Below, in pieces: positions 1 to 6,402 of a DNA stretch of 10,000 bases (position 1 is its first letter; every line of letters begins with the position of its first letter). The notes beneath the pieces are model-generated. The model did no database searches. It saw only the letters and a program-made list of their open reading frames with translations, and had not been told where the DNA came from. The DNA comes from Chrysomallon squamiferum (taxonomy: Eukaryota > Mollusca > Gastropoda > Neomphalida > Peltospiridae), in contig CM022667.1 of NCBI GenBank assembly GCA_012295275.1, positions 17,352,745 through 17,362,744 on the forward strand, given 5' to 3'. The position numbers were made by a program, and so were the translations under genes.

Positions 1-360
1 TTAGAAAAAGTCTTTTACACACACATTAACAATAATTGCATTAATACATTGATAATATTATTTACCACGGTAATTTAAAGTGAAAGTTAACGCTAACGAA
101 ATCTGGGATTTAATTGAAATATTTTCATAACGAAGAAAAATAAATATTCTTTCTCCGTCAGTAAACCTAGAGTAATGACTTTACTAATCAAAAACTTAAC
201 TATTCCTGCCGTACTTCTTTCTTACTCTTTTTTTATTTTTTTTATTTTTTTTATTTTTTTTTTTTTTTTTTTATTACATCCTCTTCAAAGTAATTTTACA
301 ACCGTTTAGCAGACATTGAAGAAATCTCCTACACTGCTAATTACACATGTAAACTGTGTT
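1..360. other. AT-rich non-coding stretch
   Basis: No gene is visible on either strand. The sequence is AT-rich and mostly of mixed complexity, broken by a T-rich tract near its right end. Stop codons are frequent in all frames up to about position 290. Confidence 0.6.
215..275. repeat. T-rich tract with (T7-8 A) phasing and 19-bp poly-T
   Basis: Runs of seven to eight T separated by single A residues lead into an uninterrupted run of 19 T at 254-272. This is low-complexity DNA. It could be the reversed poly-A tail of an old retroelement, but no element body is recognisable beside it. Confidence 0.8.
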
Positions 361-394
361 TTAAAACGCGTTCCATCGCGCAGGCCAAAACCAG

Positions 395-404
395 CACGTG
401 TTTC
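395..404 (+). promoter_or_regulatory. CACGTG E-box, first copy of 10-mer CACGTGTTTC
   Basis: This is a canonical palindromic bHLH E-box (Myc/USF/MITF type) followed by TTTC. The same 10-mer recurs at 6336-6345 on this strand and at 6555-6564 on the other strand. Both of those copies lie in island C. Confidence 0.3.
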
Positions 405-488
405 ATGATGAACGTGGTCCGCTCCGTTTCCCGTGAACGGCCGCAATATTTCACCGATCGGAGAACTACCAGATGCGGTCTGATGATG

Positions 489-496
489 GCGCCAAA
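489..496 (-). promoter_or_regulatory. E2F-like site TTTGGCGC
   Basis: The minus strand reads TTTGGCGC, which fits the E2F/DP consensus TTTSSCGC. It lies in CpG-containing island A, about 90 bp from a CACGTG E-box. An 8-bp match can occur by chance, so this is only suggestive of a promoter. Confidence 0.25.
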
Positions 497-655
497 TCGT
501 CCTAGTCGACTTTTTTCTCCTATTTCATCGGGTCTGGGTGATCACCTACACAAGAGTCTTACACTTAGAGGCAAATGAAGATACACCTGAGCACCGCGGC
601 TTGCAGCGCGGGCCACACGCAAACTCAAACAACATGTTCTTGTCCTGGCCATCCT

Positions 656-752
656 CAAAAACACTTGAAGAAAAATAATTCATCAGTGTCCTAGCTGACT
701 GCAGTTTTATTAGTATGTGTATTTGATGCTGTTGTCGTTGTTTTTGTTTTCT

Positions 753-753
<1 letters not shown>
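656..753. other. AT-rich linker with T/G-rich end
   Basis: Nothing gene-like is seen. The right part (728-750) is a T/G-rich run leading into the CTTT microsatellite. Confidence 0.5.
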
Positions 754-792
<39 letters not shown>

Positions 793-808
793 TATTTATT
801 TATTTATT
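754..808 (+). repeat. (CTTT)n microsatellite passing into (ATTT)n
   Basis: There are about ten uninterrupted CTTT units, followed from about 791 by four to five TTTA units. The switch of the fourth base suggests that the tract expanded by slippage after a point change. A plus-strand open frame across it encodes only Phe, Leu and Ser runs and is not a gene. Confidence 0.95.
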
Positions 809-861
809 GCTGAAAATTTTACTCTGTTTCTATATTTTGGTGTTTTTAGAATTGTTCACCT

Positions 862-905
862 TATATATATATACATACATACATACATACATACACATAC
901 ATACA

Positions 906-937
<32 letters not shown>

Positions 938-941
938 CATA
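862..941 (+). repeat. (TA)n followed by (CATA)n microsatellite
   Basis: A short TA run at 862-872 leads into about 17 CATA units. One CACATA interruption lies near 893-898, and the array decays at 934-941. The frame over it reads Tyr-Ile-His-Thr repeats and is not coding. Confidence 0.95.
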
Positions 942-1347
942 CTTTTTATTGCTGTTTTGAATTATTTATTATTTTAAAATATTGTTGTTCTTATTTCATT
1001 TTTCGTTAGATGTCACTTTACGTTTTAATCAGTGTTTCTACTTATCAGCTATTTAAATTTATTTTTTAATAGTTTTTAATTGTTAATATCTTTTTTCTGC
1101 TACTGCTGCTGTTACTGCTTTCACTTTATTACAGCTACTGCTGTTATTATTACTGTAATGTTTGTTGTTTTTAATGTTTTTTTTATTACTTTTGTCGTAG
1201 TTGTTATAATTATTGTTCTTGTTGTTAACTTTGTTGTTGTTGTTAACTTTGTTGTTGTTATAAATATGTCTGGATTTTGGTCATATATTACAACAGTCAA
1301 TGGATCGGTATTGTTCAATTATTATTCATTCATTAATTCATTTATTC
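942..1347. other. T-rich region with degenerate trinucleotides, no gene
   Basis: This region is mostly T-rich DNA. From 1097 to 1156 it shows degenerate CTG/TTA triplets, and from 1197 to 1260 a GTT-rich stretch. A 97-codon open frame runs through it on the plus strand, but its residues are those expected of translated T-rich triplets (Val, Phe, Ile, Leu). I do not call a gene. Confidence 0.6.
1211..1260 (+). repeat. (GTT)n with an 18-bp direct duplication
   Basis: The tract is made of GTT triplets interrupted by AACTTT. The 18-mer GTTGTTAACTTTGTTGTT occurs twice in tandem with slight overlap (from 1221 and from 1239), which is typical of slippage. Confidence 0.85.
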
Positions 1348-1640
1348 AAATTTCGAATCAAAGACTGACTTAAACACTCAGTATTGAACATCCATTCATT
1401 CCTTCTTCTAACCATCCACCCATTCTTTCGTTCGTTCATTCGTTAACAGAAATCTGACCACGGCTGTCTAAATGTTTTACAAAGGTATCCACAAATTTGG
1501 AACCAAAGACTATCACAATCAGTGTGTATTAAACTTCTATTTAATCGCCTATCCTTCCATCCATCCATTCGTTCGTTCATTCATTAATAGGAAGCCGATT
1601 AGTGCAGTGGTGGCATGTGAGTGATTTACAAACATATCCA
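1348..1640 (+). repeat. Two diverged tandem copies of a ~147-bp unit
   Basis: Copy 1 runs about 1348-1491 and copy 2 about 1493-1640. Both begin with AAATTT, a variable base, GAA, a variable base, then CAAAGACT, followed about ten bases later by CAGT. Both then carry a CATT/CGTT tetranucleotide core (1420-1444 and 1563-1586) followed by TTAA and AG. Both end with TTACAAA, two variable bases, TATCCA. The offset is 145 bp at the left anchor and 149 bp at the right anchor, so small indels separate the copies. No third full copy is visible on either side, though the CATT run at 1325-1345 may be a remnant. The tetranucleotide core may have promoted the duplication. No coding potential is seen. Confidence 0.75.
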
Positions 1641-1840
1641 TTATAAGGTCAACGAAAATTGTCATCGCTTCGTTATTTGCTGCTGCGGTTTCACCTCCTT
1701 ATCGAAAAAGGTGTGTTTCAGACAGATTATAAATTCAGCCAACACTGCCAGAGCTTGATTTCCAAGTGGCAAGACGAAGACGTCGTTGCTGTGGCAGAAT
1801 AATAAATGTGTACGGGCCAGTCAGAGACGTTAACGAGATG
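1641..1840. other. Complex single-copy-looking stretch, no gene
   Basis: This is moderately complex DNA without simple repeats. It has a small dyad made of CTGCCA at 1745-1750 and TGGCAG at 1792-1797. The 65-codon minus-strand frame across 1727-1924 is mostly translated pyrimidine-rich DNA and has no recognised domain. Confidence 0.5.
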
Positions 1841-2990
1841 ATTAGAGAGAAGAAGAAGAAAAAAACAGAATAGAAAAAAAAAAGGAATTATATTTATAGA
1901 ATATAATTTTATGATCACGCACATTTTTTTGTAAGTTCACATTTTTGGTTGATATTTTTACTTGTAAAGGGCAGATTGATGGTGTTGGTTGACTGCCAGT
2001 TCAGTGGTTGTTTCTACAGATTATGTTCGGTAGATGCTCGGATCGTATTCCGATACTGGCTCATGAAGTATATGATTATTTTACCCATATCTTCTACGAA
2101 ATTTCAAGGTCTTTCAAAGAGCTGGAGAGACAGAAAATAGGGAGCAGATGGGAAAAAAGGACTCGACAGAGACAGTTTGCGAGAAGACGTAAGAACTCGA
2201 GGAAAGGAATAATTAACTGAATGTGAGATAGAAAATAAAAATTTACAAAAACAACAACAAAAAAACCGAAAGTAAATAATAAAACAAAAAATAGGTTGAA
2301 TGAAATAAACAAATGAAACAACAATAAACTGAATGAAAGAAGAAAAGAATGGTAGGAAAGAATGAAAATACAAATAAAAGATATTAGGGTAGAAATAGAT
2401 AAAAAATTAAAAAAAAGTAAAAAGAATCGCAAAGTTGAATGGAAATACGGATGGATGAAAAGCAGAAAGAAAAAAGATGAAAAATCGGCAAACAGACTAT
2501 CGAAAGAAAGTAAGAAAAACTGAACTAAAAGGATTGTTTTCGTATTGTTATTTTAAATTAATGACTACTAAATATCATCATCAGGTTTTTCAAAAACAGG
2601 AAAAATTAGAAAAAGTAGATAAATAAATAAAATTTGTAATTTAAGTTCTTCTTATGTATGTTTTAAATGATAATTCAATCTGTCCACTAAAAATGAATCG
2701 TAAGGTATCAAAATGAAAGAATAATTTATAAATCAAGGAAGGTAACATCAATAATAATCTTCTTAAAGAACGAAAGAACGAACAAAATGATGAATGACTG
2801 AATGAACTTATGAATGAAAAAGTGAATAACGAAACAAAGAAAGAGAGAGAAATAAAATATGAGAACACTAACAGAAATGGGTGTAAAGACAGAGAGAAAG
2901 AGATAATATTTAAATGAAAGAAAAAACCGAAATAAATTAGATAAGAATGAAAAAGTATATATAAAAAAATGGAGATAAGAAATGTGTTAA
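1841..2990 (+). other. Long purine-rich (A/G) block on the plus strand
   Basis: From about 1841, and especially 2221-2990, the plus strand is dominated by A and G in degenerate GAAA, GAAT, TGAA and AAAT tetramers. Pyrimidine runs are rare. This contrasts with the T-rich plus strand on both sides (1-1600 and 3540-3840). It looks like strongly decayed tetranucleotide repeats, including AATG/AACG units at 2766-2830 that mirror the CATT/CGTT units at 1323-1586. The minus-strand open frames here (2094-2432, 2641-2868) are Phe, Leu and Ser-rich composition artefacts. Confidence 0.65.
1993..2220 (+). other. Short complex open frame, possible exon, product not recognised
   Basis: A plus-strand frame is open from 1993 to the TGA at 2218-2220, about 75 codons. 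The first ATG is at 2023, giving 65 residues. The ATG lies just downstream of an acceptor-like sequence, TTGTTTCTACAG, ending at 2019. The start would thus sit three bases into a putative exon, and the codon boundary falls exactly on the AG. The peptide is not low-complexity: an acidic-aromatic first half (HEVYDYFTHIFYEISRSF) is followed by a charged, basic tail (RRRKNSRKGIIN). The tail lies in the purine-rich block, which by itself favours Lys, Arg and Glu. AATAAA occurs at 2304 and 2323, but A-rich DNA makes that uninformative. I recognise no family. It could be a small terminal exon, a decayed mobile-element fragment or chance. Confidence 0.18.
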
Positions 2991-3000
2991 AATTAAGAAG

Positions 3001-3180
3001 ATGATTTCAAACTGTTAAACAGTGATTATCACTGCTGGATAAACAGATAACTGCGATCAGTTTAGTTGTGTCGTTTATAACGTTTTCGTGTCACGTTAAT
3101 CTAGTTGTGTATTTTAAACGTTCATGCTTATTAACTTAGTACAGAGTTCATACATACATATCTATATATCCATTACACTT
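3001..3180. other. Mixed-complexity DNA with a 15-bp dyad and a short direct repeat
   Basis: CAGTGAT and ATCACTG flank a single T at 3020-3034, making a near-perfect palindrome. At 3063-3083 and 3102-3122, two similar ~21-bp segments sharing TAGTTGTGT and a final AACGTT lie 39 bp apart. No gene is seen. Confidence 0.5.
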
Positions 3181-3260
3181 ATTTATTTATTTATTTATAA
3201 CAACAACAACAACAAAAATAATAAAAATAATTATAATAATAATAACAACATCAACAACAA
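3180..3260 (+). repeat. (ATTT)n, (CAA)n and degenerate (AAT)n compound microsatellite
   Basis: ATTT units at 3180-3198 pass directly into CAA triplets at 3199-3215. Degenerate AAT/AAC triplets follow to about 3260. Confidence 0.9.
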
Positions 3261-3540
3261 TTATAATTATAATGATTATGATACAATATAATTACTGCAG
3301 GAATTCATGACCAACCGTGAAAACGCTAATAAATTGAAAACTTGTAAAAGCCCAAGGAAGACAACTGCACCTGAAATACTGTTAAATTAATTATCTTTTA
3401 ACTAAAATGCTACTAAACTTCTGTAAAACTAAACAAAAAATCCGCTGATTTTCGCGACAAGACGAATCCAGCTGACATTGTTCTGACATCACTTTTTTCC
3501 TTTCACCTGGAATCGGTAAGTAAACTTAGTAAGAGTAACA
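3261..3540. other. Mixed DNA with an isolated GTAAGT donor match
   Basis: No gene is recognised. The plus strand has a strong splice-donor-like sequence, TCGGTAAGTAAA, with GT at 3516-3517. The frame leading into it is open from 3417. The peptide before the donor is about 33 residues and ends SLFSFHLES. Without a clear acceptor or homology, this is at most a weak exon candidate. Confidence 0.3.
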
Positions 3541-3620
3541 GGTTGTTTTTTTTGTTGTTGTTTTTGTCTGTTTGTTTGTTTTTGTTTTTTGTTTTTTGTT
3601 TTTGTTTTTTGTTTTTCTTT
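3541..3620 (+). repeat. (GTTTTT)n / T,G-rich tract
   Basis: The tract has degenerate GTTT to GTTTTTT units. It ends in TTTTTCTTTCAG at 3612-3623, which by chance resembles a splice acceptor. Confidence 0.85.
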
Positions 3621-3651
3621 CAGTAATTTACTGATTGATTTATTTTAATAA

Positions 3652-3671
3652 TTTTTTTTTTTTTTTTTTTT
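3652..3671 (+). repeat. Poly-T, 20 bp
   Basis: This is an uninterrupted T run, one of three within 180 bp. Confidence 0.95.
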
Positions 3672-3720
3672 CATTATTATTACTTTTTTATTAGTAGTAT
3701 TTATTTTCTTTTAAGGTTAT

Positions 3721-3722
<2 letters not shown>

Positions 3723-3753
<31 letters not shown>
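3723..3753 (+). repeat. Poly-T, 31 bp
   Basis: This uninterrupted T run is among the longest homopolymers in the window. Its exact length should be treated with caution because homopolymers are prone to sequencing and assembly error. Confidence 0.9.
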
Positions 3754-3755
<2 letters not shown>

Positions 3756-3799
3756 TGCTATTTTTTATTACTATTTTTTATTTTAATCTTTTATTATTA

Positions 3800-3842
3800 T
3801 TTTTTTTTTTTTTTTTTTTTTTTTTAGTTGCTGCTTTTTTTC

Positions 3843-3874
<32 letters not shown>
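3800..3874. repeat. T26 / A26 inverted homopolymer pair
   Basis: A run of 26 T (3800-3825) and a run of 26 A (3849-3874) flank 23 bp of unique sequence. Transcribed, they could form a 26-bp A-U stem with a 23-nt loop. Alternatively, they are tails of two oppositely oriented retroposed sequences, although no bodies are recognisable. Confidence 0.8.
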
Positions 3875-3940
3875 CTTATGTCATATTACCATCATCTGTA
3901 CCATTATTAATGATGTAAAAGTAAATTTTAATATATAAAG

Positions 3941-4220
3941 GGTTACGATTAAGATTATGATTTGACAAGGGTGAGCATTAAAAAGAGTAAATTAGGTTAC
4001 AGGGTTAGGATCCGAATTAAGATTAAAGGTTCGGATATGTTATGTTTACGCTAAAATTCTACGTATAAAGATTAGGGCGAATGTTAGGGTTAAGGTTGGA
4101 GTTAAGGTTATATATATTGTTTGTAATTTATCAACAGTTAGGGTTATTCGGATAGTTTGATTCAGCGTTAGGGTTAAAGCTAAATGTATTGATAAAGATT
4201 CAGGTTAAGTTTGAGCTAAA
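3941..4220 (+). repeat. Degenerate TTAGGG-like (telomere-type) hexamer array
   Basis: Exact TTAGGG occurs at 4072, 4084, 4138 and 4168, and TTAAGG at 4090 and 4102. All of these starts share one 6-bp register, even across decayed units. A second register block covers 4005-4034 (TTAGGA, TTAAGA, TTAAAG, GTTCGG). A third covers 3943-3966 (TTACGA, TTAAGA, TTATGA, TTTGAC). The shifts between blocks fit a few indels. The pattern is that of an old interstitial array of the metazoan telomere hexamer with the G-rich strand on plus. It has no coding potential. Confidence 0.75.
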
Positions 4221-4559
4221 AACAAAACAACACAAAAAATCCCCGTTCTGATTAAATCTCAGATTAGCGTTGAATTTAAATTAATATATGAGATAGTCAG
4301 CATGATGGCAATCATAATAAAAGTGTGTGTTTTTGTTGTTGTTTTTTTTTTTCTTTTAGGGTCTTCATTATCATTATCGTCGTAGTCGTTGTTATTGTTT
4401 TTATTATTATTTATTCATTTCGTTCTTTCTCTTTTTTCTCTTTAACTCTCAGCATCTTCCTTTCTCCTGTTAATTCCTTTGTTGTTTTTTCCCGTTCTTC
4501 CATAATGGTATTGATTTCTGCCAGCTAATAAAAACAAGCCTCTTATCGCTTACGTACAT
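4221..4559. other. AT-rich region with (GTT)/(ATT) T-rich core, no gene
   Basis: A T-rich stretch at 4321-4420 includes GTT triplets (4334-4342), a pyrimidine run ending in AG at 4359, and degenerate ATT/CGT triplets. The 67-codon plus-strand frame here is Phe, Val and Ile-rich composition. No gene is called. Confidence 0.5.
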
Positions 4560-4569
4560 TTGTATTTTC

Positions 4570-4800
4570 AGTGTAAGCAGTGTTACGCGGATAGCGTTCA
4601 CCGAGCCCCAGTGCTCCAGCACCGCGCTATCACAGCCAGGGTCACGCTGCTGATACGTCACACGACAAATCGTAACCTAGCGGAGTTTTTTTTTTTTCCC
4701 CTCTCGGGATCCTGTGAAACTGGCATATTTCACACAAAGTGTGGAATTTTATCGGGGAATGTAGTTTGCTAATCACTGTTACAGGGGTCACAAAGGAGGA
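4570..4800. other. Complex CpG-containing island B with hairpin potential
   Basis: A sharp rise in complexity and GC content begins right after TATTTTCAG (4563-4571), which is acceptor-like. GATAGCG at 4590-4596 and CGCTATC at 4625-4631 are exact inverted repeats. They enclose a second dyad, GTGCT/AGCAC, at 4611-4622. GTGAAA/TTTCAC at 4714-4733 forms another small dyad. Both strands carry complex open frames (plus 4560-4772, minus 4470-4661) that start from non-ATG codons or lack recognised domains. No tRNA A and B boxes are convincingly present. The island may be a fragment of an old short interspersed element or a structured regulatory site. Confidence 0.35.
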
Positions 4801-4970
4801 GAAACGTGAGGTGGGGTTTTAATCTGATTTCAAAATCTCAGACTGCTGGTTAGAACACAAACCTTAATCTGAACAGAAAAATGAAGGAAAACTAAAACAA
4901 ACAATAATAATAATACTGTGATCGCGGTCATGGATGATATATAGTATTTCCCAAAAATATAAAGACTAGA
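4801..4970. other. Mixed AT-rich DNA, nothing recognised
   Basis: No gene, repeat array or clear signal is seen apart from a short AAT run near 4902-4914. Confidence 0.5.
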
Positions 4971-5095
4971 ATTTATTTATTTATTTATCTATTTATTTTT
5001 TTTTTTTTTTATTTTTTTGTTTATTTGTTTATTTGTTTGTCTGCTTGTTTGTTTAATTGTTTATCTCTATCTATCTAGCTATCTAAAAAAAAAAA
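4971..5095 (+). repeat. Compound (ATTT)n, poly-T, (TTTG)n, (CTAT)n, poly-A tract
   Basis: ATTT units (4971-4996) are followed by poly-T (to 5010), TTTG/TTTA units (5018-5062), TCTA/CTAT units (5062-5084) and an 11-bp A run (5085-5095). Each switch changes one base of the tetramer. Confidence 0.9.
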
Positions 5096-5107
5096 TTATA
5101 TTTCTAA

Positions 5108-5218
5108 TGTACATATTTTGATTACTCTGTAGAAGGAAAACTTAATAAAGATCAAGAAGAAGATGACGATGATGAACACTCGGAAGAAACTGTTAGAAAC
5201 AAAATGAAATCACAATGA
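5108..5218 (+). other. Short acidic open frame, doubtful
   Basis: A stop-free plus-strand frame of 36 codons includes the acidic run KDQEEDDDDEHSEE and ends at TGA 5216-5218. A weak acceptor, ATTACTCTGTAG, ends at 5132. The acidic run is what degenerate GAA/GAT triplets would encode, so repeat origin is more likely than an exon. Confidence 0.1.
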
Positions 5219-5560
5219 TAAAAAAGAAATTATAAAGTGCCTACGGCGAATCTGGAAGTAGTTTCGAAAGTCCGTTAAAAAGTTTCTGTCTTTTGAGTAT
5301 TCAGATCAGTGCTTAATAAATTACACACTGGGGAGGGCAATCTTCTTTAGGACGATTAAAACTATTTAGTTTTCAACTTCAGTAAAAACCTTCTCGATAT
5401 CTGTCCCGTGGGTTCGCTCTGGGGTCAGGCGTTTCCCTTAATTTAACATTTATTTATATATTCTTGATATGGACTGGCTACAACAGTTCATAAAATTTAC
5501 CACATATAACTATTTCTATTAGAAAGGACGAATGTAGAATACTAATTCCAGTCGCCAAGT
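5219..5560. other. Mixed-complexity intergenic or intronic DNA, no gene
   Basis: This stretch is unique-looking, with a slightly GC-richer patch at 5395-5430. GTGGGTTCGCTCTGG at 5408-5422 faintly recalls a pol III B box (GGTTCRANNCC) but lacks the conserved second half. No partner A box was recognised. Confidence 0.45.
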
Positions 5561-5659
5561 GCTACTGTTCTTTTATTTTTATTTTATAAAAAGAAAAATG
5601 AAAATAAATTACATAATTTCATATCATTTCATTACACTGACGAATGCGATGGCGCTACA

Positions 5660-5834
5660 AATACTATTTTATTATTTTATTTTATTTTATTTTATTTTAT
5701 TATTTATTTATTTATTATTACTTTTATTTATATTTTTATTTTTATTTCTTGCTTTTTATTTTTTTACTATTATTATTATTTTTTATATATTTTTTATATT
5801 TTTTTTTTTGTTGTTGTTGTTGTTGTTGTTGTTG
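5660..5834 (+). repeat. (ATTTT)n, (ATTT)n/(ATT)n, poly-T and (TTG)9 compound repeat
   Basis: ATTTT pentamers run from about 5665 to 5700. They decay into ATTT and ATT units and poly-T, and end in about nine TTG triplets at 5808-5834. The long plus-strand frames over it encode Phe, Tyr, Leu and Cys runs and are artefacts. Confidence 0.9.
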
Positions 5835-5924
5835 AATACAAAATGGATTCTCTCCTGGTAACAGACAAAACCAGGAAGTCCCTCTGTATATTAATTTTAA
5901 TTCAGTAAATAAGACTATCAAACT
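5835..5924. other. Linker with a 7-bp dyad
   Basis: TCCTGGT (5853-5859) and ACCAGGA (5870-5876) are exact inverted repeats around a 10-bp spacer. The right arm forms CCAGGAAGT, which resembles an ETS-family site. No gene is seen. Confidence 0.35.
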
Positions 5925-6335
5925 GATTCGTTACTGGAGCCGCAGCAAACGATTTCGTTAACGTTCGTGCAGAAATATGACTGGTCTTCAAAGCTCGTCA
6001 ATATTTTCATGTTTACGGCGAAACAAACAGTCGGTTACCAGTTTCCATTTGAAGTTAAAAAGCCGTGAATTACCGCAAACGACCTGCTTCTTCTCGCTGT
6101 ACTGTTTGATCTCAAACTGGTTAAGATCCGTAAAAGTAAAACTTTTGGAAAATATTACAAATAAACCGACGCACAAGCTTTGTGAACACGCGAGCTCTGT
6201 TAGTTATTTTTCGCGTCTTTAATTCGCCAAATGACTGTAATAATGACAAACCAAACAAACAGCGCGAGTTCCTATAGTCTTCAAAACACCGCCTAAATGG
6301 ATCCCTTTGAGTTAATCGTCTGACAAATTACTTCC

Positions 6336-6345
6336 CACGTGTTTC
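6336..6345 (+). promoter_or_regulatory. CACGTG E-box, second copy of CACGTGTTTC
   Basis: This is an exact repeat of the 10-mer at 395-404. It lies about 60 bp left of the spaced TGACC cluster. Confidence 0.3.
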
Positions 6346-6379
6346 CAGTTTGATAGCGGCTGGGCGTCCCCGCGACTGC

Positions 6380-6401
6380 GCGGTGTTTACTCACACACCG
6401 C
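6380..6401. repeat. GCGGTGT / ACACCGC hairpin dyad
   Basis: Exact 7-bp GC-rich arms at 6380-6386 and 6395-6401 enclose the 8-nt spacer TTACTCAC. In an AT-rich setting this is a relatively stable potential stem-loop. Confidence 0.5.
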
Positions 6402-6402
6402 T

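Larger units (their letters stand above)
294..578 (+). other. Open frame without recognised product (status doubtful)
   Basis: A plus-strand frame is free of stops from 294 to the TGA at 576-578, about 94 codons. The first ATG is at 405, giving 57 residues. The peptide is not low-complexity: it begins MMNVVRSVSRERPQYF and ends near TLRGK. I recognise no domain. The opposite strand is open for 72 codons over 309-524, so the open frame may just reflect island composition. There is no convincing splice acceptor at its left edge. Probably not a gene. Confidence 0.12.
361..655. other. Complex, CpG-containing island A (possible promoter or exon, unassigned)
   Basis: This block stands out from its surroundings by its high complexity and many CpG dinucleotides, for example around 366-380, 419-460, 488-510 and 595-620. 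It contains a CACGTG E-box at 395-400, the 8-bp palindrome CCGATCGG at 454-461, and GGCGCC at 488-493 inside an E2F-like match. Both strands are unusually open: plus from 294 to 578, minus from 524 down to 309. Dual-strand openness is better explained by higher GC content than by coding. No protein family is recognised. It may be a regulatory island, a 5' exon, or a remnant of an old mobile element. Confidence 0.4.

Noticed and set aside
754-941. Possible CRISPR-like or other prokaryotic repeat array
   Set aside because: The units are 4 bp microsatellites without spacers, and the window has no prokaryotic genes.
717-977. 86-codon frame with Tyr-Ile-His-Thr repeats
   Set aside because: It is a translation of (CTTT)n and (CATA)n microsatellites with flanking T-rich DNA. 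It contains no complex protein sequence.
2094-2432. 112-codon minus-strand frame, Phe/Leu/Ser-rich
   Set aside because: It is the pyrimidine-rich complement of the purine-rich block. Its composition explains both the openness and the hydrophobicity.
4033-4034. GGTTCGG and GGGTTCGCTC (5410) as possible tRNA or SINE B boxes
   Set aside because: Neither continues with the conserved CC of the GGTTCRANNCC box. No A box or cloverleaf was found at the right distance.
4349-4359. Acceptor-like TTTTTTCTTTTAG and similar pyrimidine-AG sites (also 3612-3623)
   Set aside because: Such sites are inevitable in long T-rich tracts. No open, complex exon follows them.
5559-5861. 100-codon plus-strand frame resembling a hydrophobic membrane peptide
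   Set aside because: The Phe, Tyr, Leu and Ile runs come from ATTTT, ATTT and TTG repeats. Apparent membrane segments in T-rich DNA are artefacts.
5977-6222. 81-codon ATG frame in island C
   Set aside because: The peptide is complex, but no domain is recognised. The opposite strand is open too (5988-6176), and no flanking splice signals or promoter could be assigned to it. It is kept only as part of the island description.
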